Assembly: GCA_025455895.1 (NCBI GenBank)
Contig: JALOLQ010000007.1
Location: 1 to 14,800 of the forward strand
DNA length: 14,800 bases
From: Solirubrobacteraceae bacterium
GTDB lineage: Bacteria; Actinomycetota; Thermoleophilia; Solirubrobacterales; Solirubrobacteraceae
Reading direction: 5' to 3'
The notes below the pieces were generated by a model. It saw only the letters and a list, made by a program, of their open reading frames with translations. It did not search any database and was not told the origin of the DNA. The position numbers and the translations under genes are program-made. Position 1 is the first letter of the stretch. Each line of letters starts with the position of its first letter. This document shows, piece after piece, positions 1-6,578 of this stretch.

Positions 1-661
1 CCCGCCGGTGGACACCGCCACGATCCGCCACGTCGAGGTGCTGCTGCTCCAGCCGCAGGTGGTGATGGTCGTCGTGATCACGTCGACCGGCGGGGTCTCC
101 AAGCGGATGATCACCTTCGAGGAGCCGGTGGACCCGGGCCTCGTCGCGTGGTTCGGGGAGTACGCGAACGAGCGCCTGACCGGGCTGGGGCTCGGCGCCC
201 GGATGCTGCACCAGCGCCTGCGCGACCCGTCGCTGGGGTCGCGCGAGCTCGCGTTCCTCGATGCGCTCGCACCGGCGTTCGGCGGGCTCGGCGAGGTGGG
301 GGAGGACATCGTCTACGTCGAGGGCGCGGCGCGCCTGCTCGGCAGCGACCGCCTCCAGGACGTGGCCCAGATCAACGAGCTGCTCACGGCGCTCGAGCGG
401 CGCGTGACCCTGCTCGGCGTGCTGCGCCTGGCGATCGGCGAGCGCGACGTCGTGGTGCGGATCGGCAGCGAGAACGAGCTGCCGGCGCTCCAGTCGCTGG
501 CGCTGGTGGCCGCCGCCTACGGCCTGCCCTCGCGCCGGCTGGGCACGGTCTCGGTGATCGGGCCGGTGCGGATGGACTACGCGCGGACGATCGCGACCGT
601 GCGCGAGGCCTCGCTGCAGCTCTCGCGCTTCGTCGAGGACGTCTACGAGGGCCCGCGCTAG
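1..661 (+). CDS. hrcA: Heat-inducible transcription repressor HrcA, C-terminal part (5' end outside window)
   Basis: HrcA represses heat-shock operons (groESL, dnaK) by binding the CIRCE operator; GroEL helps it fold. The reading frame is open from base 2 to the TAG at 659–661, giving about 219 residues against the usual 340 or so, so the N-terminal winged-helix DNA-binding domain lies upstream of the window. The GTG at base 8 is internal, not a start. Family signatures visible are the segment beginning RHVEVLLLQPQ, the stretch RIGSENEL, and near the C-terminus VSVIGPVRMDYARTI, close to the well-conserved IGVIGPxRMDY of HrcA. It is followed 12 bases later by dnaJ, the usual actinobacterial arrangement. 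No CIRCE operator is visible in this window; any would be upstream of this gene or at other loci. Identification is secure from the C-terminal motif plus context. Confidence 0.94.
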   Translation, partial: PPVDTATIRHVEVLLLQPQVVMVVVITSTGGVSKRMITFEEPVDPGLVAWFGEYANERLTGLGLGARMLHQRLRDPSLGSRELAFLDALAPAFGGLGEVGEDIVYVEGAARLLGSDRLQDVAQINELLTALERRVTLLGVLRLAIGERDVVVRIGSENELPALQSLALVAAAYGLPSRRLGTVSVIGPVRMDYARTIATVREASLQLSRFVEDVYEGPR

Positions 662-664
662 CCT
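659..664 (+). promoter_or_regulatory. Candidate −10 box before dnaJ (leaderless type)
   Basis: TAGCCT fits the actinobacterial TANNNT −10 pattern and is followed by 9 bases and then the dnaJ ATG, so a transcript starting about 7–9 bases downstream would be essentially leaderless. It coincides with the hrcA stop codon (TAG). I see no −35 match at 17 bases. It is supported mainly by the same 9-base spacing before several other genes in the window. Confidence 0.4.
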
Positions 665-673
665 CGCCCGTCC

Positions 674-1810
674 ATGGCCGGCACCCTCCCGCGCGACCCG
701 TACGACGTCCTCGGCGTTCCCCGCGACGCCGACGAGACGCAGATCAAGAAGGCCTTCCGGCGCCTGGCGCGCGAGCTGCACCCGGACGTCAACGCGCACG
801 ACCCGGACGCCGAGAGCAAGTTCAAGGAGGCCGCCGAGGCCTACGAGATCCTCTCCGACCCGCGCCGGCGCGAGATCTTCGACCGCTATGGCCACGAGGG
901 CCTGCGCAGCGGCGGGATGCGCCCGAACTTCGAGGGCTTCGGCTCGATCGGCGACCTCTTCGAGGCGTTCTTCGGGGCCGGCTTCGGCGGCGGCGGGCGC
1001 CCGGGCGGCCCGGTGCAGGGCGACGACGCCCTGCTCGGCGCCGAGATCGACCTGCGCGCGGCGGCGCGCGGCACCACCGAGCACGTGCGCTTCGAGGTCG
1101 TCGACCGGTGCGAGCGCTGCCACGGCAACCGTGCCGAGCCCGGGACGCCGCTGCGCTCGTGCGAGCGCTGCCAGGGCTCGGGGGTGATCCAGAGCGTCGC
1201 GCGCTCGCCGTTCGGCCAGGTGATGCGCACGAGCGCCTGCGAGGCGTGCGAGGGCGAGGGGACGTTCCCCGAGCAGCCCTGCTCGGGCTGCGAGGGCCGC
1301 GGCCGGATCGTCGCCACGCGCGAGCTCGACGTCGAGATCCCGCCGGGGATCGCCGACGGCCAGCGGATCCGTCTCGCCGGCCGCGGCCACGCCGGCGAGC
1401 ACGGCGGTCCGCCCGGCGACCTCTACGTCCAGGTGCGGGTGACGCCGGACGAGCGGCTGCTGCGCGACGGCGACGACCTCGTGACCGTGCTCGACGTTCC
1501 CGCGCCGGCTGCGGCGCTCGGGGCGACGCTGCCCGCGGCCTCGCTCGAGGGGACGACCGACGTGGAGGTCCCCGCCGGCGTGCAGCCCGGGGAGGTGCTC
1601 GTGCTGCGCGGCGCGGGGATGCCGCACCTGCAGCGCCCGGGGCGCCACGGCGACCTGCGCGTCGTCGTGAACGTCGTCGTGCCGCGGCGGCTGAGCGCCG
1701 AGCAGCGCGAGCTCGTCCAGCGCCTGGCCGACTCGCTCACCGAGGCGAACCTCGCCGCGCCCGAGGGGCTGACCGGCAAGCTCCGGCGGCTGCTCGGCGG
1801 CGGGCGATGA
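674..1810 (+). CDS. dnaJ: Chaperone protein DnaJ
   Basis: This cytoplasmic Hsp40 co-chaperone delivers unfolded clients to DnaK and stimulates its ATPase. The 378-residue protein has the full type I layout. The J domain has HPD at residues 36–38. A Gly/Phe-rich linker lies around residues 85–115. A zinc-binding domain has four CxxC motifs at Cys146/149, 163/166, 189/192 and 203/206. Two C-terminal beta-barrel client-binding domains follow. The first zinc motif reads CERCHGNR and lacks the terminal glycine of CxxCxGxG, while the other three are complete; all eight cysteines are kept. Its position directly behind hrcA, away from any dnaK/grpE, resembles the second DnaJ (DnaJ2) of actinobacteria. 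The ATG at 674 gives the usual N-terminus just ahead of the J domain. The 3' end overlaps prmA by four bases (ATGA), suggesting translational coupling. Confidence 0.96.
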   Translation: MAGTLPRDPYDVLGVPRDADETQIKKAFRRLARELHPDVNAHDPDAESKFKEAAEAYEILSDPRRREIFDRYGHEGLRSGGMRPNFEGFGSIGDLFEAFFGAGFGGGGRPGGPVQGDDALLGAEIDLRAAARGTTEHVRFEVVDRCERCHGNRAEPGTPLRSCERCQGSGVIQSVARSPFGQVMRTSACEACEGEGTFPEQPCSGCEGRGRIVATRELDVEIPPGIADGQRIRLAGRGHAGEHGGPPGDLYVQVRVTPDERLLRDGDDLVTVLDVPAPAAALGATLPAASLEGTTDVEVPAGVQPGEVLVLRGAGMPHLQRPGRHGDLRVVVNVVVPRRLSAEQRELVQRLADSLTEANLAAPEGLTGKLRRLLGGGR

Positions 1811-2649
1811 TCCGGCTCGCGCTGCGCGTGCGGCGCGAGGACGCCGAGGTCGCGCTGGCCGAGCTGCTCGAGCTCGCGCCGTCGGGCGTCGAGGAGCGCG
1901 AGCTGCCCGGCGGGCTCGTGGAGTACGCGATCTACGGGCCGCCGGGGGAGGTCCCCGCGCTGCCGGACCTGCGCGCCGCCGCCGGCGGGGCGCTCGTCGA
2001 GGTGGTCACCGAGGAAATCCCGGACGACTGGCACGAGCGCTGGAAGGCCTTCCACCGCCCCGTGACGGTGACGCCCGGCGCGCGCGGCGGCCCCGGTCTG
2101 CGGGTGCGCCCGCCGTGGGAGGCGCCCACGGGGGATCCCGGGCTCGAGGAGCTCGTCATCGACCCCGGCCAGGCCTTCGGCACCGGCGCGCACGACACCA
2201 CGCGCCTGTGCCTCGAGCTGCTGCTCGAGCTGGAGCCCGGCGGCGCGTGCGTGGACGTCGGCTGTGGCTCGGGTGTGCTGGCGATCGCCGCCGCGCGGCT
2301 CGGCTGGGCGCCCGTCCTGGGCCTCGACCACGAGGCCGAGAGCGTCGCCGCCACCGAGGCGAACGCGGCGGAGAACGCCGTCGCGGTGCGCGCGCGCCGC
2401 TACGACCTGCTGTTCGACGGCCCGCCGCCGGGGGCGCCGACGGTGCTCGCGAACCTGCTGCGGCCGCTGCTCCTGCAGCTCGCCGAGCAGGGCTTCGAGG
2501 ACGGCACGGTCCCGCGCGCGCTGATCGCGAGCGGCCTGCTGGCGCACGAGGCCGACGAGGTCGCCGCCGCCTTCGCCGCGCGGCTCGGGCTGCGCGAGGC
2601 CGCGCGCCGCGGCGGCGGCGAGTGGGCCGCGCTGCTGCTCGTCAGCTGA
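1807..2649 (+). CDS. prmA: Ribosomal protein L11 methyltransferase PrmA
   Basis: PrmA uses S-adenosylmethionine to trimethylate amino groups of ribosomal protein L11 in the cytoplasm. The 280-residue protein has the expected length and order: a small N-terminal L11-recognition domain (about residues 1–65), a linker containing WHERWKAF, then a class I methyltransferase fold. Diagnostic motifs are DPGQAFGTGAHDTT at 119–132, the SAM-binding glycine loop VDVGCGSG at 149–156, an acidic strand end near LGLDHE, and the post-catalytic motif VLANLL with Asn216. The start ATG lies inside the dnaJ stop region (ATGA). Upstream extension of this frame is only GC-driven openness. In many bacteria the next gene is rsmE; here a − strand dehydrogenase converges and overlaps the last 8 bases instead. 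Confidence 0.95.
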   Translation: MIRLALRVRREDAEVALAELLELAPSGVEERELPGGLVEYAIYGPPGEVPALPDLRAAAGGALVEVVTEEIPDDWHERWKAFHRPVTVTPGARGGPGLRVRPPWEAPTGDPGLEELVIDPGQAFGTGAHDTTRLCLELLLELEPGGACVDVGCGSGVLAIAAARLGWAPVLGLDHEAESVAATEANAAENAVAVRARRYDLLFDGPPPGAPTVLANLLRPLLLQLAEQGFEDGTVPRALIASGLLAHEADEVAAAFAARLGLREAARRGGGEWAALLLVS

Positions 2650-3283
2650 GGATCTCGCGCGCGCCCTTGCCGGCGCGCAGGTGCCCGACGAGCCGCTCGG
2701 CCGCGGCCGCCGGGTCCTCGGGACCGTCGGGCGCCAGATAGGTGCGCACCCAGCCCGGGTCGAAGGCGAACACGGCGACGCCCTTGCCGCCCGCCTCCTG
2801 GCGCAGCGTCTGGGTCAGCGACTCGAGCGCCGCCTTCGAGGCGGCGTAGGCGCCCATCCCGCGGCGCCCGCCGCTGACCTTCGGCGCGACGACGTTCGCC
2901 ACCACGCCGCTCCCGCGCTCGGCCATCGCCGGCACGAGCAGCCCGGCGAGCATGAACGGGGAGAGCGCGTTGACCTGGAAGCTCTGGTCGAGGTCCTCGA
3001 GCGAGACGCCGCTGACCGGCCCGTCGATGCGCACGCCCGCGTTGTTGACGAGCACGTCCACGCGCCCGTGGCGCTCGAGCACCTCGCCGGCGGCGCGCAG
3101 CGCGTCGGCCGGGTCGGAGAGATCGGCGGCGTGCACGGAGTGCAGGCCGAGCGCCTCCATCGGCGCGGTGCGGCGCGCGAGCCCGGCCACGGTCGCGCCC
3201 TCGGCGGCGAGCAGCCGCGCGGTCTGCGCGCCGATGCCGCTGGACGCGCCGGTGACGAGGCAGACCGAGCCGGAGAGATCCAT
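2642..3283 (-). CDS. Short-chain dehydrogenase/reductase family protein, apparent catalytic Ser missing
   Basis: This is a Rossmann-fold NAD(P)-dependent oxidoreductase of unknown substrate, 213 residues if started at the ATG whose complement is 3281–3283. A GTG five codons upstream (complement of 3296–3298) is an alternative. The family motifs are TGASSGIG at 11–18 for the cofactor, NNAG at 80–83, Asn105 in the catalytic tetrad, and YAASK with Tyr146 and Lys150. After the cofactor-binding beta strand there is no clear acidic or basic specificity residue, so I do not assign NAD or NADP. The serine normally about 13 residues before the Tyr appears to be Ala133 (segment NVVAPK), with the nearest serine at 137. 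The protein is also shorter than the usual 240–250 residues. It converges on prmA and diverges from the hydrolase gene across a 59-base gap. The family call is firm; the activity is open. Confidence 0.88.
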   Translation of the reverse strand: MDLSGSVCLVTGASSGIGAQTARLLAAEGATVAGLARRTAPMEALGLHSVHAADLSDPADALRAAGEVLERHGRVDVLVNNAGVRIDGPVSGVSLEDLDQSFQVNALSPFMLAGLLVPAMAERGSGVVANVVAPKVSGGRRGMGAYAASKAALESLTQTLRQEAGGKGVAVFAFDPGWVRTYLAPDGPEDPAAAAERLVGHLRAGKGAREILS

Positions 3284-3308
3284 GCCGCGAATACGCACCG
3301 CGTGCTCG

Positions 3309-3324
3309 CGCGGGTCAGCCCGCG
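3309..3324. repeat. Small inverted repeat in the divergent SDR/hydrolase spacer
   Basis: CGCGGG, a TCAG loop and CCCGCG form a perfect 6-bp stem. It overlaps a 10-bp palindrome (GCCCGCGGGC, 3318–3327) and lies immediately upstream of the candidate −10 box of the hydrolase gene. It could be an operator serving both divergent genes, but in DNA this GC-rich such palindromes are common by chance. Confidence 0.3.
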
Positions 3325-3329
3325 GGCGC

Positions 3330-3335
3330 TACGGT
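3330..3335 (+). promoter_or_regulatory. Candidate −10 box for the hydrolase/NDH-2 operon
   Basis: TACGGT matches TANNNT and stands 7 bases before the ATG at 3343, the ideal distance for a transcript whose first base is the start codon. No Shine-Dalgarno sequence is available in that gap. No −35 hexamer is recognisable at 16–18 bases. Confidence 0.5.
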
Positions 3336-3342
3336 CCGCGAC

Positions 3343-4275
3343 ATGGCCCACACGCGCGAGGATCTGACCTTCGACTCGGCGGGCACGGCGCTCGCGGGGT
3401 GGCTCTACCGGCCGGCCGAGGCGGACGCCGGCCGCGTCCCGTGCGTCGTGATGGCGCACGGCTTCAGCGCGACGCGCCGCGACGGCCTCGAGCCGTACGC
3501 CGAGCGCTTCGCCGACGCGGGCCTCGGCGTGCTGCTCTTCGACTACCGCGGCTTCGGGGACAGCGGGGGCGAGGACCGCCAGGTGATCGACGTGCGCGGC
3601 CAGCAGGAGGACTACCGCGCGGCGATCCGGTGCGCCGCGCGCGTGCCGTGGGTGGACGCGGCGCGGATCGCGCTCTTCGGCTCCTCCTTCTCGGGCGGGC
3701 ACGTGATCGACGTCGCCGCCCGCGACGCGCAGATCGCCGCGGTCGTCTCGCAGGCGCCGTTCGCCGACGGCCTCGTGCAGCTGCGCGTCTCCCCGCCGAA
3801 GGTCGCGGTGCGTGCGACCGTGGATGCGCTGCTCGACGCCGGCGGCGCATTGCTCGGGCGCCCGCCGCGCACGATCCCCGCGGTCGGCCCGCCCGGGTCC
3901 TACGCGGTGATGACCGCGCCGGAGGCCGAGCCGGGGTTCGCGGCGATCACCGGGGAGGACAGCCGCTGGCGCAACGCCGTCGGCGCCCGGGTGATGCTCC
4001 AGGTCGGGACGTTCCGCCCGATCGCCTCGGCGGCGAAGGTCGCCTGCCCGCTGCTCGTCTGCGTCTGCGACGCGGACGCGACGACGCCGCCCGATCCGGC
4101 GGCGCGGATGGCCGAGCGCGCGCCGCGCGGCGAGGTCGTGCGCTACCCGATCGGCCACTTCGACATCTACACCGGCGCGGCGTTCGAGCGCGCGGTCGCC
4201 GACCAGCTGGCGTTCCTGCGCCGCGCGCTGCTGCCCGCGGCGGCGCCCGAGCCGGTCGCGGCGGCGCGGGGGTAG
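3343..4275 (+). CDS. Alpha/beta hydrolase family protein (serine hydrolase, substrate unknown)
   Basis: This 310-residue cytoplasmic protein has no signal peptide. It shows the alpha/beta-hydrolase plan: an oxyanion-hole HGF at 39–41, FDYRGFGDSGG at 66–76 after strand 4, and a nucleophile elbow GSSFSGGH at 113–120 with Ser115 the likely nucleophile. A strand ends CVCDADATTPPD, supplying the acid (Asp243 or Asp245 best), and IGHFDIY holds the catalytic His272. About 70 residues between the elbow and the acid form a lid. The extended SxSGG elbow and the GHFDIY ending suit actinobacterial hydrolases related to the dienelactone-hydrolase and peptidase S9-like branches, probably acting on an ester or thioester. 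It lies four bases ahead of the NDH-2-like gene, so the two are likely co-transcribed. The substrate cannot be read from the sequence. Confidence 0.87.
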   Translation: MAHTREDLTFDSAGTALAGWLYRPAEADAGRVPCVVMAHGFSATRRDGLEPYAERFADAGLGVLLFDYRGFGDSGGEDRQVIDVRGQQEDYRAAIRCAARVPWVDAARIALFGSSFSGGHVIDVAARDAQIAAVVSQAPFADGLVQLRVSPPKVAVRATVDALLDAGGALLGRPPRTIPAVGPPGSYAVMTAPEAEPGFAAITGEDSRWRNAVGARVMLQVGTFRPIASAAKVACPLLVCVCDADATTPPDPAARMAERAPRGEVVRYPIGHFDIYTGAAFERAVADQLAFLRRALLPAAAPEPVAAARG

Positions 4276-4279
4276 CGCG

Positions 4280-5641
4280 ATGGCGTGGAACATCGTCATC
4301 GCGGGCGGCGGCTTCGGCGGCTTCTACGCGGCCCGCACGCTCGAGCGGGTGCTCCCGGCCCAGAGCGCGCGCGTGACGCTCGTGAGCGAGGACAACTTCA
4401 TGCTCTACACGCCGCTGCTGCCCGGCGCGGCGGCCGGGACGCTCGAGCCGCGGCACGTCGTGGTGCCGCTGCGCGAGGCGCTGCGGCGCACCGACCTGCA
4501 CGTCGGCAGCGTCGTCGACGCCGATCCGGACCGCAGCCTCGTGCGGGTCGTCGGCCCCGGCGGGGACGAGGAGGAGCTCGTCTACGACCACCTGATCGTC
4601 GCCGTCGGCTCGGTGGCGCGCGTGCTGCCCGTCCCCGGCCTGGCCGAGCACGGGGTCGGCTTCAAGACCCTCTCCGAGGCGATCGCGCTGCGCAACGGGC
4701 TGCTGCGCACGCTCGAGATCGCCGAGACGACCGACGACCCGCAGGCCCGGCGGGCGTGGCTGACCTACGTCTTCGTCGGCGCCGGCTACGCGGGCCTCGA
4801 GGGCCTCGCCGAGCTCCAGGACTTCGCCGTCGACGCGATCGAGCGCTACCCGCGCTGCCGGGCGGAGGGCATGCGCTGGATCCTCGTCGAGGCGCAGGAG
4901 CGGGTGATGCCGGAGATCGGCCCGACGCTGGCCGGGTTCGCCACGCGCGAGCTGCGCAGCCGCGGCATCGAGATCCGCACGGGCACGACGCTCGAGGAGG
5001 TCAGCGCCCGCAGCGCCCGGCTCTCGGACGGCGAGATCGTGCCCACGCGGACCGTCGTGTGGACGGCCGGCGTGCGGCCGGCGCCGGTGGTGGCGCGCCT
5101 GGGCCTGCCGCTGGACCGCGGCGGGCGGATCCGCGCGGACCGCACGCTGCGCGTCGACGGCCGCGAGAACGTGTGGGCGATCGGGGACGCGGCCGCGGTC
5201 GACGATCCCGCGCGGCGGGGGAACCCGTGCCCGCCGACGGCGCAGCACGCGATCCGCCAGGGACGCCTGGTCGCCCGCAACGTCGCGGCGGCGATCGGGC
5301 GCGGCGAGGTGCGTCCGTTCCGCTACCGCACCCGCGGCGTGTTCGTGGACATGGGCAAGAGCGATGCGGTGGCGAGCACGATGGGCGTGCGCTGGCGCGG
5401 CCTGCCCGCATGGTTCCTGGCCCGCAGCTACCACCTGCTGATGATGCCGGGGCTCAAGCGCAAGGCGCGGCTGCTCGTGGACTGGAACCTCCAGATCCTC
5501 TTCGGGCGCGACCTCTCCGAGCTCGGGAGCCTCGGGCATCCCCCGTCGCTGGCCGAGGTGGACCGCCCGCGGGGACCGCGGCGGCGCCCGGACGGCACGC
5601 TGCCGCCCGCGGAGGTTGCCCCGCCGCCCGGGCAGCGATAG
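4280..5641 (+). CDS. Type II NADH dehydrogenase-like FAD oxidoreductase (NDH-2)
   Basis: It probably oxidises NADH and passes electrons to membrane quinone without pumping protons. The 453-residue protein has two dinucleotide-binding folds: the N-terminal FAD loop GGGFGG at 9–14 and the NADH loop GAGYAG at 167–172. The second FAD motif WAIGDAA contains Asp303. AQHAIRQ at 321–327 corresponds to the AQxAxQ quinone-site motif of NDH-2. The C-terminal part (about 365–425: WRGLPAWFLARSYHLL, then LLVDWNLQILFGRDL) resembles the amphipathic membrane-anchoring helices of this family; no true transmembrane span is needed. The tail is a disordered Pro/Arg-rich extension. GGGGG about 7 bases before the ATG may act as a ribosome site, and the gene sits 4 bases behind the hydrolase. 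A lipoprotein cytochrome c follows, supporting a respiratory role. Other quinone-linked pyridine nucleotide oxidoreductases are the main alternative. Confidence 0.87.
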   Translation: MAWNIVIAGGGFGGFYAARTLERVLPAQSARVTLVSEDNFMLYTPLLPGAAAGTLEPRHVVVPLREALRRTDLHVGSVVDADPDRSLVRVVGPGGDEEELVYDHLIVAVGSVARVLPVPGLAEHGVGFKTLSEAIALRNGLLRTLEIAETTDDPQARRAWLTYVFVGAGYAGLEGLAELQDFAVDAIERYPRCRAEGMRWILVEAQERVMPEIGPTLAGFATRELRSRGIEIRTGTTLEEVSARSARLSDGEIVPTRTVVWTAGVRPAPVVARLGLPLDRGGRIRADRTLRVDGRENVWAIGDAAAVDDPARRGNPCPPTAQHAIRQGRLVARNVAAAIGRGEVRPFRYRTRGVFVDMGKSDAVASTMGVRWRGLPAWFLARSYHLLMMPGLKRKARLLVDWNLQILFGRDLSELGSLGHPPSLAEVDRPRGPRRRPDGTLPPAEVAPPPGQR

Positions 5642-5644
5642 CCT
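5616..5644 (+). promoter_or_regulatory. Sigma-70-type promoter for the cytochrome c gene
   Basis: TTGCCC (5616–5621) and TAGCCT (5639–5644) are separated by exactly 17 bases, which is a credible housekeeping promoter. It lies in the last codons and stop of the NDH-2 gene. Transcription would begin near 5651, giving a leader of roughly 37 bases before the cytochrome ATG, so this gene may be expressed apart from its upstream neighbours. Confidence 0.5.
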
Positions 5645-5677
5645 CGCGCCGCAGGGAGACCGGCCGTCACGTCGAAC

Positions 5678-5683
5678 GGGAGG
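5678..5683 (+). promoter_or_regulatory. Shine-Dalgarno sequence of the cytochrome c gene
   Basis: GGGAGG lies four bases before the ATG at 5688. It is the clearest ribosome-binding site in the window and decides the start in favour of 5688 over the in-frame TTG at 5616, which overlaps the −35 box and would place 24 charged residues before the signal peptide. Confidence 0.7.
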
Positions 5684-5687
5684 ATCG

Positions 5688-6104
5688 ATGCCGAGTTCCA
5701 CGCGCCCCCTCACCGCCGTCCTCGCCGCGCTGCTCGCGGCCGGGGTCCTCGCCGCCTGCGGCGGAGACGACTCCGGCTCGGACACCGCGAGCGCGCCGGC
5801 CACCACCGAGCAGACCACCGCCACCACGGAGACCGAGGCGACGACCGAGACGGGGTCCGAGTCGGCCTCCGCCGAGGGCGAGCAGCTCTTCACCGAGAAC
5901 TGCGCTTCGTGCCACACGCTCGCCGCGGCGGACGCCAGCGGCCAGGTCGGCCCGAACCTCGACGACGCCCAGCCGAGCGAGACCGCGGTCGCGGCGAAGG
6001 TCAAGGCCGGCGGCGGCGGCATGCCCGCGTTCGAAGGCCAGCTGACCGACGCGCAGATCACCGCGCTCTCGGCGTACGTGGCCGAGAACGCCGGCAAGAG
6101 CTGA
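5688..6104 (+). CDS. Small lipoprotein c-type cytochrome
   Basis: This 138-residue electron carrier is probably tethered on the outer face of the cytoplasmic membrane. It starts with a short basic segment and a hydrophobic stretch (residues 8–23) ending in the lipobox LAAC, with Cys24 the predicted lipidation site. A low-complexity Thr/Glu/Ser linker (about 25–62) follows, then one class I cytochrome c domain of about 75 residues. Heme attachment is CASCH at 72–76, and the distal ligand is likely Met112 in GGGGMPAF, with the typical GPNL at 88–91 and a C-terminal helix ITALSAYVAENAG. The family resembles cytochrome c551/c6-type mono-heme proteins. The strong ribosome site and own promoter suggest separate expression. 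It directly follows the NDH-2-like gene, consistent with a respiratory cluster, although NDH-2 feeds quinone and not cytochrome c directly. Confidence 0.92.
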   Translation: MPSSTRPLTAVLAALLAAGVLAACGGDDSGSDTASAPATTEQTTATTETEATTETGSESASAEGEQLFTENCASCHTLAAADASGQVGPNLDDAQPSETAVAAKVKAGGGGMPAFEGQLTDAQITALSAYVAENAGKS

Positions 6105-6131
6105 GCGCCGGGAGGTCGCCGTCCGCCCGCC

Positions 6132-6137
6132 TATGAT
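6132..6137 (+). promoter_or_regulatory. Near-consensus −10 box for the yqeY–phoH–ybeY–era operon
   Basis: TATGAT differs from TATAAT at one position, which is striking in DNA this GC-rich, and stands 9 bases before the ATG at 6147. It implies a leaderless or nearly leaderless transcript. The G run between box and ATG (6138–6143) could look like a ribosome site but would probably not be in the mRNA. No −35 match is visible. Confidence 0.65.
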
Positions 6138-6146
6138 GGGGGGCGG

Positions 6147-6578
6147 ATGACGCTGACCGACACGGTGAAGCAGGATGTCGTGACGGCCATGAAGGCCGGC
6201 GAGCAGGTTCGCGTCGTCACGCTGCGAACGCTCGTCAGCGAGCTGCAGAAGGACGCCAAGGAGGGCGCCGGCGACGAGCTCGCGGTCCTGCGCCGCGAGC
6301 GCAAGCGCCGCCTGGAGGCCGCGGCGGCTTTCGAGGACGGCGGCCGGGCCGACCTCGCCGCCGCCGAGCGCGCCGAGGCCGAGCTGATCGCCGGCTACCT
6401 GCCCGCCGAGCTGGGCGACGACGAGCTGCGCGCGATCGTGGCGGGGGCGGTCGCCGAGACCGGCGCCTCGTCCCCGAAGGACATGGGCCAGGTGATGAAG
6501 GCGGCGATGGCGCAGGTCGCCGGGCGCGCCGACGGCAAGCGCGTCTCGGCGCTCGTGCAGGAGGCGCTGCGCGGCTGA
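6147..6578 (+). CDS. yqeY: GatB/YqeY domain-containing protein
   Basis: This 143-residue protein of the stand-alone YqeY family is related to the C-terminal tRNA-interacting domain of the GatB subunit of Asp-tRNA(Asn)/Glu-tRNA(Gln) amidotransferase; its exact cellular role is not settled. It is all helical. Family signatures are the N-terminal region with RVVTLRTLVSELQ, the charged segment RRERKRRLEAAAAF, AELIAGYLPAELGDDEL, and SSPKDMGQVMKAAM with the following GRADGKRVSALV. Length is as expected. It is the first gene behind a good −10 box, and its TGA stop overlaps the phoH ATG by one base (TGATG), so translation is likely coupled. A yqeY gene near phoH is also known in Bacillus-type genomes. 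Confidence 0.93.
   Translation: MTLTDTVKQDVVTAMKAGEQVRVVTLRTLVSELQKDAKEGAGDELAVLRRERKRRLEAAAAFEDGGRADLAAAERAEAELIAGYLPAELGDDELRAIVAGAVAETGASSPKDMGQVMKAAMAQVAGRADGKRVSALVQEALRG

Noticed and set aside
1..700. CIRCE operator for HrcA autoregulation
   Set aside because: No TTAGCACTC/GAGTGCTAA-like inverted repeat is present; the hrcA promoter is upstream of the window.
5616..5687. TTG start for the cytochrome c
   Set aside because: The TTG is part of the likely −35 box and would bury the lipoprotein signal behind 24 polar residues; a strong ribosome site marks 5688.
6105..6146. Rho-independent terminator after cytochrome c
   Set aside because: No stable hairpin followed by a T-tract is seen; the gap instead holds the yqeY −10 box.
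6559..6564. AGGAGG as the phoH ribosome site
   Set aside because: Spacing of 13 bases is long and the bases are ordinary yqeY codons; coupling through TGATG is enough. Left unannotated.
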